From Microlunatus phosphovorus NM-1 (GTDB lineage Bacteria; Actinomycetota; Actinomycetes; Propionibacteriales; Propionibacteriaceae): a stretch of 64,000 nucleotides of DNA. The notes below the pieces were generated by a model. The model was not told the origin of the DNA, did not search any database, and worked only from the letters and a program-made list of their open reading frames with translations. The stretch spans positions 4,960,001 to 5,024,000 of the forward strand of contig NC_015635.1 in assembly GCF_000270245.1 (NCBI RefSeq). Reading direction: 5' to 3'. Positions 31,080 through 39,828 of this stretch are shown one piece after another. Both the position numbers and the translations under genes were made by a program. Numbering within the stretch: position 1 is the stretch's first letter; each line of letters opens with the position of its first letter.

Positions 31080-31252
31080 GGGAGTCCCCCTGGGGACCTT
31101 CAGCGAACGGTGTGCTGGGGACACATCGCCTCCGCGTCCGTCGCCATGGGCCATTCCGCAGGGAGGGCAGTCCTCCGAGGTTGGGGACCTGAAGGACCGG
31201 CCGCCCCTGAACGCGACGGGAGCGCGCCCACCACGGGTGCGCTCCTTTCGTT
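31080..31252 (+). ncRNA. Candidate structured small RNA
   Basis: A gene-free stretch with several stems and a terminator. Bases 31094-31103 pair with 31189-31198 (one mismatch) and enclose a TGTG/CACA hairpin (31111-31125) and GGAGG-GCAGT-CCTCC (31162-31176). TGGGGAC occurs three times. It ends in the hairpin GGAGCGC/GCGCTCC (31219-31245) and TTTCGTT. It does not carry the known signatures of SRP RNA, tmRNA or RNase P. No plus-strand gene follows, so it would be a free transcript. No clear promoter. Confidence 0.35.
31219..31252 (+). terminator. Rho-independent terminator
   Basis: GGAGCGC, G, CCC, loop, GGG, T, GCGCTCC followed by TTTCGTT. It terminates plus-strand transcription from the 31.1-kb region. 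Confidence 0.7.
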
Positions 31253-31267
31253 CACGTGGACCCAAAG

Positions 31268-31326
31268 CTGCTCGATCTTGTCGGCTCCGCACTACCTATA
31301 GATCGAGCGAGGCCGACAAGATCGCG
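31268..31326. repeat. Family A palindrome, copy 3
   Basis: CTGCTCGATCTTGTCGGCTC at the left and GGCCGACAAGATCGCG at the right, with a diverged centre. It lies after the stop of the minus-strand three-gene signalling operon. Confidence 0.7.
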
Positions 31327-31359
31327 CAAACCGTGTACGAGGGATGCGTCCCACGCTGC

Positions 31360-32340
31360 TCAGAACTCCAGGTACTCGGCCTCCCCCTCTGGATCGTCCG
31401 AGGCGTACGCAATCGTCACCTGCGGCGGGCAGGACTGCACCGGCCGCGCGCGGATCGTCAACCGGCCACCGTGCAGACGCGGACCGAGCGCGGCGATCGC
31501 CTGGCTGACGTCGGCGATCGCACGCTCCTCCAGATCCTCACCACGATCATCGAGCAGGCTGACCTGGACACCCCGACTGCGGGCCGCGGCGATCGCCGCG
31601 AGCATCGCCGGAGTCGCCAAGACACCGCCTCGGATCCGGTCACGAAGTGATGCCTCCGCGACGAGCATCCGGGCCCGATCGTCCTCGGTGAGCACAGCCT
31701 CGGGATCAGCTGCCAGCCGGAGCGGGGGACCCGCGATCTCGGCGACATCTCTGGCCCACGACTCGGCCTGAACGCGGTGGGCGTCGGCGAGCGCCGCCTG
31801 GTCGAGCAGCGCGAGCGCCTGCCGGGTCTGGTCGGCTGCCCTCCGGTCATTGACGGACAGGAAGCGCATCAGCGCGACAGCGACCAGTGTGAACAGCACC
31901 GGCGCCAGCACCATCCGCAACCCGATGGCGATTCCGCCGACCGTGTGCAGCGACCACCAGAGCGTGAGCGCAGTGAACAGTCCGCACCCGAGCAATGCGG
32001 CGATCGGGCTGCGGCGTACGGCGATGACGACGAACAGGCACTGCAAGGCCGCCAGGTGCCAGGCCGCGTACCCGGGCCAGGCGATGCGCGACAGACCGGA
32101 CTGAACCAGCACTGTGATGACGACCACGCCGGTCACCAGCAGCATCGCGACCGGTCGTGGGAGCCCATCCGGGCGTGGGGCCAGGACGATCACCATCAAC
32201 CCCACGTAGACGATCATCGCGATCGCGCTGGCTCCGGGACTCGAGGAGAGCGAGTGAGACGCGATCCCGAGCATGACCTGGACGCCCGCGAAGACCGCTG
32301 CCAGCGCAATCAGGTACGCGGTAGGGATCGCCCTCCTCAT
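31360..32340 (-). CDS. Membrane protein linked to two-component system
   Basis: A 326-aa protein with about six N-terminal hydrophobic segments, then a cytoplasmic part of ~160 residues beginning SVNDRRAADQTRQALALLDQ. It looks like a histidine kinase that has lost its parts: no phospho-acceptor His box and no clear N, G1 or G2 box; only the layout is kept. ATG 32340 overlaps the stop of the kinase gene (ATGA on the minus strand), so it is co-translated with it. It may modulate the kinase. Family not recognised. Confidence 0.7.
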   Translation of the reverse strand: MRRAIPTAYLIALAAVFAGVQVMLGIASHSLSSSPGASAIAMIVYVGLMVIVLAPRPDGLPRPVAMLLVTGVVVITVLVQSGLSRIAWPGYAAWHLAALQCLFVVIAVRRSPIAALLGCGLFTALTLWWSLHTVGGIAIGLRMVLAPVLFTLVAVALMRFLSVNDRRAADQTRQALALLDQAALADAHRVQAESWARDVAEIAGPPLRLAADPEAVLTEDDRARMLVAEASLRDRIRGGVLATPAMLAAIAAARSRGVQVSLLDDRGEDLEERAIADVSQAIAALGPRLHGGRLTIRARPVQSCPPQVTIAYASDDPEGEAEYLEF

Positions 32341-33533
32341 CCGACCACCTCGCACTCCAGGATCACTCGGGTCCCCTGTCCGGGGGCGGAGTCGACGACG
32401 GCAGTACCGCCGGCATCGAGCATCCGCTGGATGATGGAGAGCCGGACGCCGAGGCAGCGTGACGAGACCGCCAACGGGTCGAACCCCCGGCCGTCGTCGG
32501 AGATCTCGACGCGCAGTCGGCGAGACGGCGAGTCTCCGATCATCGACAGGTCGACGATCATCCGGACCGTGATCCGCGCGGCTCCCGAGTGCCGGCTCGC
32601 GTTGTCCACGGCCGCGTGGACTGCAGCCAAGAGCGCCTCCGCGGTATCGCCGGGGAGCTCGGCGTCGACGCCAACCGGCAGGCTGGCGTAGATGTCGACC
32701 GGTAGCAGCGCTGCCGCCTCGACGGTGGACTGCAGGCGATCCGGGAGTTGCGAGATCCGAGTGGTCGGCGCCGTCCGGGCTCGACCGTAGTCCTCGAGCC
32801 GACGCAGACTGGCCGCCGCCAGCTCCGCGGCAGACTGCCGCTGCGTTGGAGTCCTGGCGCGCGCTGCCGAGACCAGCGCACTCAGGACCGAGTCATGCAG
32901 GATCGCGCCCAGCCGGTGTCGCTCGATCAGTCGCGCCCGCGCCACCGCCGACGTGTGGTGTGCGTTCGCTGCCGCCAGCGCACTGGCGTCGGCTCGTTCA
33001 GCGCCCACCCGGACAGCTTGAATCGCCGCCGTCAACGCGAGTCCGGCCGCCACCAGGAAGGCTGTGTCCTGCAGCGACGCAGCCCAACTAGCCGCACCAC
33101 CGGACGGCAGGAGCCGAACGACAGCCAGGATCACCGCCGTCACTCCCGTGTATATCAGCGCGAACCGTTGACCCCAGGCCGCGGCGACGCAGGCGACGGA
33201 CAGCCCGAGTACGTTCCAGACCCATGGCGGACCGGAGTCGGCGGTCGGGTGCGCGACCGGCCACAGCGCCAGCCCGACGATCGCTGCGAGCGCGAAGATC
33301 GTCAGTGCGAGCCGAGGACTCCGACCGAACAGGCCCGAGACGGTCACCCAGCAGCCCGACCACGCCATCAACGAGCCGATGACGATCAGCCACCAGAGCG
33401 CCACCCGCGGTGACTGCGCGATCACTCCACCCATCGATTGCGCGGACATCGCGATGACGAAGATCGCCACAGCACGGGCGATGAACGAGTCTGCGGCGTC
33501 TCGATGGCTGCGGCGGCTGGTGGTCGGGCTCAT
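32337..33533 (-). CDS. Sensor histidine kinase, NarL/DesK-type
   Basis: Membrane sensor kinase (398 aa): about six hydrophobic segments, then a HisKA_3-like helix with ERHRLGAILHDSVLSALVSA (phospho-acceptor His in HD) and an ATPase domain with AVDNASRHSGA (N box), EISDDGRGFDP (G1) and GVRLSIIQRM, GQGTRV (G2). The start ATG 33533 overlaps the stop of the response regulator (ATGA); an upstream extension to 33680 would lie inside that gene. Signal unknown. Confidence 0.85.
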   Translation of the reverse strand: MSPTTSRRSHRDAADSFIARAVAIFVIAMSAQSMGGVIAQSPRVALWWLIVIGSLMAWSGCWVTVSGLFGRSPRLALTIFALAAIVGLALWPVAHPTADSGPPWVWNVLGLSVACVAAAWGQRFALIYTGVTAVILAVVRLLPSGGAASWAASLQDTAFLVAAGLALTAAIQAVRVGAERADASALAAANAHHTSAVARARLIERHRLGAILHDSVLSALVSAARARTPTQRQSAAELAAASLRRLEDYGRARTAPTTRISQLPDRLQSTVEAAALLPVDIYASLPVGVDAELPGDTAEALLAAVHAAVDNASRHSGAARITVRMIVDLSMIGDSPSRRLRVEISDDGRGFDPLAVSSRCLGVRLSIIQRMLDAGGTAVVDSAPGQGTRVILECEVVG

Positions 33534-34246
33534 CGCCTCGATCGGGGAAGCACCGGCGGGAGGATGCCGTCCTCGACGGCGTTGACGAACAGTTGCACCT
33601 TCTGGCCGGCCGGCCGGTTCTGAGCCTGGTACTTCGCTCGAGCCCGATCGACGTAGGTCTTGGCCGTCGCGGCCGTGCACTGCATCCGCTGCGCGGTTGC
33701 CTCGACACTCAAGCCCGAGGCATAGAGACCAACGGCTTCCCGCTCCTTGTCGGTGAGCTCGGCACGAGCGAACTGCGGGTCGTCATCCACCACAGCCGCG
33801 AACTCGCGACAGATCACCGGTCGTCCGGCGTGCACATCACGAACCATCTCCAGCAGCCTGCCCACTCGCTCACTCTTCCGGACATACCCAGCAGCACCGG
33901 CCGACATCGCCTCCCGCAGCACCGCCCGGTCGTCGGCGAGGGAGTAGACGACGACATCACAGCTGTGTCCGAGCAGACGACCGATGTTGCTCGCCGGGCT
34001 CGACCCGTCGGCCAGCCCGAGATCCAGCGCGACGATCTCGCACGCGTCGCGACCAGCGGCGATCAGCTCGTCGACGGTGGCGGCCTGGCAGGTGACTCGG
34101 ATCGGCGCCGCCTTCGCTTTGGCTTCCAGCTGGGCAGCACCGATGACACCGATCCGGATGGCTTCGTGATCGTCGATGACACCGAGCCGGATCGGGTTGC
34201 TCGCCGTGATCTCACCGGCGGCCCGTTGACCACGACTTCTCGTCAT
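33530..34246 (-). CDS. Response regulator, NarL/LuxR type
   Basis: A 238-aa transcription factor with an N-terminal receiver (VIDDHEAIRIGV acidic pair, phospho-acceptor Asp in VALDLGLADGSS, conserved Lys in GYVRKSE) and a C-terminal LuxR helix-turn-helix (ELTDKEREAVGLYASGLSVE then TAATAKTYVDRARAKY). First gene of an overlapping operon with the kinase and a third membrane protein. Targets unknown. Confidence 0.88.
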   Translation of the reverse strand: MTRSRGQRAAGEITASNPIRLGVIDDHEAIRIGVIGAAQLEAKAKAAPIRVTCQAATVDELIAAGRDACEIVALDLGLADGSSPASNIGRLLGHSCDVVVYSLADDRAVLREAMSAGAAGYVRKSERVGRLLEMVRDVHAGRPVICREFAAVVDDDPQFARAELTDKEREAVGLYASGLSVEATAQRMQCTAATAKTYVDRARAKYQAQNRPAGQKVQLFVNAVEDGILPPVLPRSRR

Positions 34247-34355
34247 TGCCGCTCCAAGGACCCCATCGACCGACTCATTACCCCCAGATGGCCCAGGTTA
34301 GCGGAGTGGCAGTCAGCATTCGCCAATGATCATTCCTCCGAGACACGAAACCGCG

Positions 34356-36425
34356 TCACGGGAGCTGATGCAGCACCAGCGGCAGGACAGTGTCAGCACC
34401 GGCGCCAGCCAGCAAGGATCCGGCGACGGTCACCGTCCACCGAGTCCGGATCCGGTCGTCCACCAACAAGACCGGCCCGGACAGCGCCACTCCCGGCACC
34501 AGCGACGTACGCGCCAGCAGGTCTTTGGCCCGGACGCTGGACGCGGCATCCTCCGTCGGCGGCGGGCCCGACACCGCCAGCGCCTCGACCAGCGGCAACC
34601 TCCCGATGGTCGCGAGGTGCTCGGCCACCGACCGAACCAGCGTCGGATAGCGGCGGGACGGCATCGGCACCACCGCGGTCGGTCGCTGCCAACTTCGCGA
34701 CCATCGCTTGAGCACCTCGACCACGGCGTCCAGCACTTCAGGTGGCGCCGGCGTGTCCTGTCGCCACAGCTCGGCCAGAACCGTCGACCAGGCGGGATCG
34801 TCGGCGTACGCCATCGCCCGACCCTCGCCCAGGAAGTTGATCTTGCCTCGCTTGCCGGGCAGCCCGCTGACCCACATCTTCCGCGGCTCGATGACCACAT
34901 CCTGGACGCGGAACCAGCGACGAGCCGCTTCGACGGTGCCCGGATCGGGACGAGTTCCTGGCGGCGGCAGCTGACCGTCGCAGACCGAGCACCGCCCGCA
35001 CGGTGCTGGGTCAGGGTCGTCCAGCGCCTGCTGCAGGAACTGCATCAGACAGCCTTCGCCGTGCGCATAGCGCCGCATCAGATCGGCCTCGGCTGCCCGA
35101 ACCTGCCGTAGCGCTGACCACTTGGCCTCGTCGAACCACCAGCGATTACCGGTCGCGACCCAACCGGAGCCTTGCCGCACCACGGCGTCGTCGACAGCCA
35201 GGATCTTCAGCACGGTCTCCAGCCGGCCACGCCGGATCCCGGTGGCGGTCTCGATCGCCGGCAGCGACTGAGGCTCTTCCGACAGCACCTCGAGGATCCG
35301 CTCCACCTGGGCCTCGACGGGGATGCCCGCGGTCGCGAAGTAGTCCCAGATACGCTCATCGGCCTCGCTGGGCACCAGCACGGCCGTTGCGTCAGCCAGC
35401 GCACGACCGGCGCGACCGACCTGCTGGTAGTAGGCCACCGGCGACGATGGCGACCCCAGGTGCAGGCAGAACGCCAGGTCCGGCTTGTCATAGCCCATGC
35501 CCAGCGCCGAGGTCGCGACCAGCGCCTTGACCTCGTTACGGCGCAGCCGATCCTCCAGTTCGGCGCGGTTCTGCGTCTGGCCGGAGTAGGCGGCGACATC
35601 GTGACCCAGACTCTGCAGGAAGCCGGCGACCCGCTCGGACTCAGCGACGGTGAGGACGTAGATGATTCCCGAACCTGGGAGTTGCGCGAGCGCGTCGGCA
35701 ACCCAGGCGTACCTCTCCAGTGGCTCCAGCCCGGGCACCACCGCGAGCCGCAGCGACGCACGAGCCAGCGAGCCGCGCAACGTGACCGTGTCATCGCCGA
35801 GCTGAGCAGCGACGTCGACAGTGACCCGCTGGTTCGCAGTAGCTGTGGTAGCCAGCACCGGGGTGTCGGGCGCCAGCGCCAGCAGCGTACGGGTCAGTCG
35901 CTGGTAGTCCGGCCGGAAGTCGAAGCCCCAGTCCGAGACGCAATGGGCCTCGTCGATCACCAGCAGGCCACAGGAGCCCAGCAGCTCGGGCAGCCGCCGA
36001 GCGAAGCCAGGGTTGGCCAACCGCTCCGGCGAGATCAGCAGCACATCGATCATCCCGGCCGACAGGTTGGCCAGCACGACGTCCCACTCGTCGATGTTGG
36101 TCGAGTTGACTGTGGCCGCACGCAATCCCGCCCGCTCAGCGGCGGCGATCTGGTCGCGCATCAGCGCGAGCAGCGGTGACACCACCAAGGTCGGGCCCGC
36201 ACCCTGCGAACGCAGCGCGGTGGTCGCGGCCCAGTAGACCGCCGACTTGCCCCAACCGGTCGCCTGCACCACCAGCACCCGGCGCCGATGGTCGACCAGC
36301 TCCGCGACTGCGCGGAGCTGGTCGTCACGGGGCCTCGCCTCGGGGCCCGCCATCGCGGCGATGACCCGACGAAGTGCATCCTCACTGGACAGTGCGAGCG
36401 TGCTGTCTGCTGCCATGCCCACCAT
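34356..36425 (-). CDS. RecQ-family DNA helicase with C-terminal PRTase-like domain
   Basis: ATP-dependent 3'-5' DNA helicase (689 aa). Walker A QATGWGKSA, DEAH box VIDEAHCVSDWGFDFRPDY, motif VI QQVGRAGRA and the RecQ zinc ligands (CLMQFLQQ...CGRCSVCDG) are visible. Past the winged-helix region the last ~200 residues end in VLLVDDRIRTRWTVTVAGSL, which resembles the PRPP-binding loop of ComF-like phosphoribosyltransferases but with altered residues. ATG 36425 or 36416. Probable role in DNA repair. Confidence 0.85.
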   Translation of the reverse strand: MVGMAADSTLALSSEDALRRVIAAMAGPEARPRDDQLRAVAELVDHRRRVLVVQATGWGKSAVYWAATTALRSQGAGPTLVVSPLLALMRDQIAAAERAGLRAATVNSTNIDEWDVVLANLSAGMIDVLLISPERLANPGFARRLPELLGSCGLLVIDEAHCVSDWGFDFRPDYQRLTRTLLALAPDTPVLATTATANQRVTVDVAAQLGDDTVTLRGSLARASLRLAVVPGLEPLERYAWVADALAQLPGSGIIYVLTVAESERVAGFLQSLGHDVAAYSGQTQNRAELEDRLRRNEVKALVATSALGMGYDKPDLAFCLHLGSPSSPVAYYQQVGRAGRALADATAVLVPSEADERIWDYFATAGIPVEAQVERILEVLSEEPQSLPAIETATGIRRGRLETVLKILAVDDAVVRQGSGWVATGNRWWFDEAKWSALRQVRAAEADLMRRYAHGEGCLMQFLQQALDDPDPAPCGRCSVCDGQLPPPGTRPDPGTVEAARRWFRVQDVVIEPRKMWVSGLPGKRGKINFLGEGRAMAYADDPAWSTVLAELWRQDTPAPPEVLDAVVEVLKRWSRSWQRPTAVVPMPSRRYPTLVRSVAEHLATIGRLPLVEALAVSGPPPTEDAASSVRAKDLLARTSLVPGVALSGPVLLVDDRIRTRWTVTVAGSLLAGAGADTVLPLVLHQLP

Positions 36426-36485
36426 CGTGCCTGCTACTACCGACAGTGCGAGATGGCGGTCAAACGTCGCCCCACCCCGACGACG

Positions 36486-36640
36486 AGCGCAGCGAGGAGG
36501 AGCCCGTCGCGAGCGGCCGTGCAGCGGAGCGCCCGAATCGATCTGGACTGACGAACGAGCGACACGCTTTTCGTCGCGAGTGAGGAGGGAAGATCGATTC
36601 AGACGGCGCGCAGCGGAACAGCGAGTGACGAATCACGCTG
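36486..36640. repeat. Family B hairpin repeat, fourth copy
   Basis: Same plan as 20548-20949: shared GTCGCGAGCGGCCGTG, TCTGGACTGA, GAACAGCGAGTGACGA; outer arms are now CGAATCGATCT with AGATCGATTC, inner arms GCGAC with GTCGC, loop ACGCTTTTC. Lies between recQ and the alcohol dehydrogenase gene. Confidence 0.78.
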
Positions 36641-36641
36641 C

Positions 36642-37688
36642 TCACGCAGGCACCACGACGGCGCGGCCACGGAGCGTACGGGCGTGCATCCGCTCGTACA
36701 CCGTCGCCGCGTCGTCGAGGGCGAACGTCTCCGTCTCGACCGAGATCGTCCCCGAGCGAGCCAGGGCCAGCACTTCGTGCAGCTCGGGAATCGTGCCCCA
36801 GTAGGGAGCTCGGACGACGGTGTTGTACGGCAGCGTGAAGAACCCCACGGGCACCGCGCCGTCCCCCACCCCGACGACGACGATCTCACTCTGGAAGTGG
36901 ACCATCCTCGACGCCAGTGTGCAGGTCGGCTGAATCCCGACGATGTCGAACACCGCGGTCGCCATCTTCCCGCCCGTGACCTCGCGGACGGCCTCGATCG
37001 CGCTGTCGTCGGAGGTGAACGCATGGTGCGCGCCCATCTCTTTGGCGAAGGCCAGTTTGTCGGCGCCGATGTCGAGCGCGACCACCTGGCAGTCCGAGAG
37101 GGCCCGGAGCAACTGGATCGCCAGGTGCCCCAGTCCGCCGACACCAATCACCACTGCCGTGCTGCCGGGCACCAGCTTGGGCAATACCGGCTTGATCGCG
37201 TGGTACGGGGTCAGCGCAGCATCGGTCAGCGGAGCCGCGATCACCGGATCGAGCCCGTCGAGCGGAACCAGGTGGCGGGCGTCGTCCACCAGCAGGTACT
37301 CCGCCATCGATCCTTGGTTGCCGAGCCCGGGCGGCCGAATGCCTAGCGTCGCGGCCCGCTCGCAATACTGCTCGGCACCGGTGGCGCAGGTGTGGCAGCG
37401 CCCGCATCCCCAGCCGCCGAAGACCGCCAGCTGATCGCCGATCTCGACCCCGGTCGCGGCCGGTCCGAGTGCGGCGACCTCGCCGACACCCTCGTGGCCC
37501 AGCGTCAGTGGCAACCCGATGCCCAGTGCCCCGAGCACCTCGACCGGCTGGCTCATCACGAACTCGTCGGAATGGCACGCTCCCGCGGCCAGGACCTTCA
37601 GCAGGACCTGTCCGCCGACCGGTTCGGGAACCGGGATGTTCTCGATGGTCGGAGGCTGTCCGACCGTGCTGTAGCGCAGCGCCTTCAT
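36642..37688 (-). CDS. Zinc-dependent alcohol dehydrogenase
   Basis: Medium-chain NAD(P) dehydrogenase (348 aa). Catalytic zinc ligands in GACHSDEF and GHEGVGEV, structural zinc cysteines in CGRCHTCATGAEQYC, nucleotide-binding GVGGLGHLAIQ with a following Asp (ALDIGADK), which favours NAD. ATG 37688 has AGGAG upstream; the open frame to 37748 is discarded. It is not obviously linked to neighbours. Substrate not predictable. Confidence 0.9.
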   Translation of the reverse strand: MKALRYSTVGQPPTIENIPVPEPVGGQVLLKVLAAGACHSDEFVMSQPVEVLGALGIGLPLTLGHEGVGEVAALGPAATGVEIGDQLAVFGGWGCGRCHTCATGAEQYCERAATLGIRPPGLGNQGSMAEYLLVDDARHLVPLDGLDPVIAAPLTDAALTPYHAIKPVLPKLVPGSTAVVIGVGGLGHLAIQLLRALSDCQVVALDIGADKLAFAKEMGAHHAFTSDDSAIEAVREVTGGKMATAVFDIVGIQPTCTLASRMVHFQSEIVVVGVGDGAVPVGFFTLPYNTVVRAPYWGTIPELHEVLALARSGTISVETETFALDDAATVYERMHARTLRGRAVVVPA

Positions 37689-37841
37689 GAAAGTTCTCCT
37701 CGCTGATCTGATGGGCAGGCGCCTGGTCAAGGACGCCTTCAGATTCAACGTAGGAGCGACAGTGCCCGGACCACAGGGCCATCAGCCCCGGGCGCGGCAG
37801 TCGCTGGGCCCGCTCAACACGGGCCAGCGGAACTCAAGCGC

Positions 37842-38117
37842 TCAGCCGCCGGCGACGGCCGGGATGATCGAGACCTTGGCCCCGTCGGCCACCGTGGCCT
37901 CCAGCCCGCCGATGAACCGTACGTCGTCGTCGCCCACGTACACGTTGACGAAGCGACGCAGCGCGCCGGCGTCGTCGAGCACCCGGGTCCGGATGCCCGG
38001 ATGGTTGGACTCCAGGGAGTCCAGCACCTCGGCCAGGGTGCTGCCCTCGGCCGGGACCTCGCTCACCCCGCCGGTGTAGCTGCGCAGGATCGTGGGGATG
38101 CGGACGCTGGCGGTCAT
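37842..38117 (-). CDS. MoaD/ThiS-like sulfur carrier protein
   Basis: A 91-aa beta-grasp ubiquitin-like protein ending in the Gly-Gly needed for thiocarboxylate formation (IPAVAGG). Recognisable: VRIPTILRSYTGG at the start and VNVYVGDDDVRFIGGLE. Its ATG overlaps the stop of the preceding threonine-synthase gene (TGATG on the minus strand). No moaE, thiG or moeB is near, so it is likely to serve its operon partner or general sulfur transfer, like CysO with CysM. Confidence 0.82.
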   Translation of the reverse strand: MTASVRIPTILRSYTGGVSEVPAEGSTLAEVLDSLESNHPGIRTRVLDDAGALRRFVNVYVGDDDVRFIGGLEATVADGAKVSIIPAVAGG

Positions 38118-39397
38118 CAGCCTCGTGCCTTCCAGAATTCGGTGAACGCCTCGTAGCGAGGCGGGATCGTGGTCTTCGGACCGACTCTATCGGCCACTGC
38201 ATCGAGGGTCTTCAAACCGTCGCCGGAGTTGATCAGCACCGTCTCCTGGTCCGGATCGAGCAACCCGTCGGCAACCAGCTTGGCGGTGACACCAACAGTC
38301 ACTCCGCCGGCGGTCTCGGCGAAGATGCCCTCGGTCCGGGCGAGCCGCTGAATGTTGGCTACGACGGTGTCGTCATCGATGTCGGCGATCGCACCACCGG
38401 TGCGGCGGACGACATCCAGCACGTACGGTCCGTCGGCCGGGTTGCCGATGGCCAGCGACTTGGCGATCGTGTTGGGCTTGACCGGCTGCACGATGTCCCA
38501 GCCCTCGCGATAGGCATGGGCGACCGGGGAACAGCCGGTGGCCTGAGCGCCGTAGATCTTGTACGGCTTCTCCTCGACCAGCCCGAGCTTGATCAACTCC
38601 GCGAAGCCCTTGTCGATCTTGGTCAGCTGAGAACCGGAGGCAACTGGGATCACCACCTGGTCGGGCAGCCGCCAGCCGAGCTGCTCGGCGATCTCGAACG
38701 CCAAGGTCTTGGAGCCCTCGGCGTAGTAGGGGCGGACGTTGACGTTGACGAATGCCCAGCCCTCCTCCTCGGCGGCGATCTCGCTGGCCAGCTTGTTCAC
38801 GTCGTCGTAGCTGCCGTGGACGGCGATCAGCGTGGTGTCGTAGACAGCCGAGGCGAGGATCTTCTGCTTCTCGAGGTTCTCCGGCACCAGAACCACACTC
38901 TTGATACCCGCCCGGGCAGCTGCCGCGGCGACGGCGTTGGCGAGGTTTCCCGTGGAGGGACAGGCCAGCACCTGCAGGCCGAGCTCGCGGGCCGCCGACA
39001 ATGCGACGGCGACGACCCGATCCTTGAACGAGTGGGTCGGGTTGCCGGTGTCGTCCTTGACCCACAGCTGACGCAAGCCGATGTCGTCGGCCAACTGCCG
39101 AGCATCGACCAGCCTGGTGAAGCCCGGGTCGGTGGAGCGGAAGGTTGAAATGTCGGCCGGCACCGGGAGCAGCGGCGCGTACCGCCAGATCGACTTGGGC
39201 CCGGCCTCGATCTCGGCATGGGTGATGGTCGGGAAGGCGTAGCCGACCTCGAGCGGGCCGAAACACTCCATGCAGGCATAGAACGGGCCGAGCGGGCTAT
39301 GTGCACCACAGGCGCGACAGATCAGGTGGGTAGCGTTGCCGAAAGCACCAGGACGACAGCCGGTGGCGGGGTCGGCCGAGAAGACCGCGGTCATCAT
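38117..39397 (-). CDS. thrC: Threonine synthase (or related PLP enzyme)
   Basis: PLP enzyme (426 aa) of fold type II. N-terminal zinc ribbon CRACGAHSPLGPFYACMECF, PLP lysine in NPTHSFKDRVV, Gly-loop CPSTGNLANAV and QATGCSPVAHA. The best match is threonine synthase (O-phosphohomoserine to threonine). Co-translation with a sulfur carrier is odd for that reaction; use of the carrier's thiocarboxylate to make homocysteine is possible by analogy with CysM/CysO, but this is inference. Starts at ATG 39397 or 39394. Confidence 0.85.
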   Translation of the reverse strand: MMTAVFSADPATGCRPGAFGNATHLICRACGAHSPLGPFYACMECFGPLEVGYAFPTITHAEIEAGPKSIWRYAPLLPVPADISTFRSTDPGFTRLVDARQLADDIGLRQLWVKDDTGNPTHSFKDRVVAVALSAARELGLQVLACPSTGNLANAVAAAAARAGIKSVVLVPENLEKQKILASAVYDTTLIAVHGSYDDVNKLASEIAAEEEGWAFVNVNVRPYYAEGSKTLAFEIAEQLGWRLPDQVVIPVASGSQLTKIDKGFAELIKLGLVEEKPYKIYGAQATGCSPVAHAYREGWDIVQPVKPNTIAKSLAIGNPADGPYVLDVVRRTGGAIADIDDDTVVANIQRLARTEGIFAETAGGVTVGVTAKLVADGLLDPDQETVLINSGDGLKTLDAVADRVGPKTTIPPRYEAFTEFWKARG

Positions 39398-39828
39398 TCA
39401 GTCCTTCATCATCTGCACCAGATCGGCTTTCGACCTGGTCGGAGTTGGCACCGTGTCCGATCGGTCGGCCGGTTGCCGGGGAGTCGTAGGGCCGTTCCCT
39501 CGTCCCCTCTGGATGAACTAGTGGTCAGCGTATGCGGCCGACCCGAACCGAAGCACACCGGCGTCTTGCATGATGGGAATAGCGTCCATCGATCGAGATC
39601 TTCGATGAGTCGCTGCACTTCCAGGAAGCTCCGCTCCGCCGGTCCTCCAGAGCTGCCGATGGTGCTCTCCGGGCGGTCGCGCGGTCCAGCAGGTGAGTCA
39701 TCCAGCGCCGGCTCGACCGATCCGGACGGAAGTTGATTGATACGCGCACCGACCAGCTCCGGACCAGGGCAAACCCCCGCAATCCGTCGAGGTCGAGGCT
39801 GATATATCACTCAGGCCGGGGCGCCCGC
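39398..39828. other. Gene-free interval
   Basis: 430 bases between thrC and the acetyltransferase gene. Short open frames exist on both strands but none has a ribosome site, conserved-looking product or normal codon pattern. No repeat family was seen here. Confidence 0.5.

Noticed and set aside
31080..31252. SRP RNA, 6S RNA, tmRNA or RNase P RNA at 31.1 kb
   Set aside because: The conserved motifs of SRP, tmRNA and RNase P RNAs are absent, and no long 6S-type rod with a central bubble could be drawn by eye.
39409..39810. A 133-codon minus-strand frame upstream of thrC
   Set aside because: No start signal or recognisable product; composition is that of non-coding high-GC sequence.
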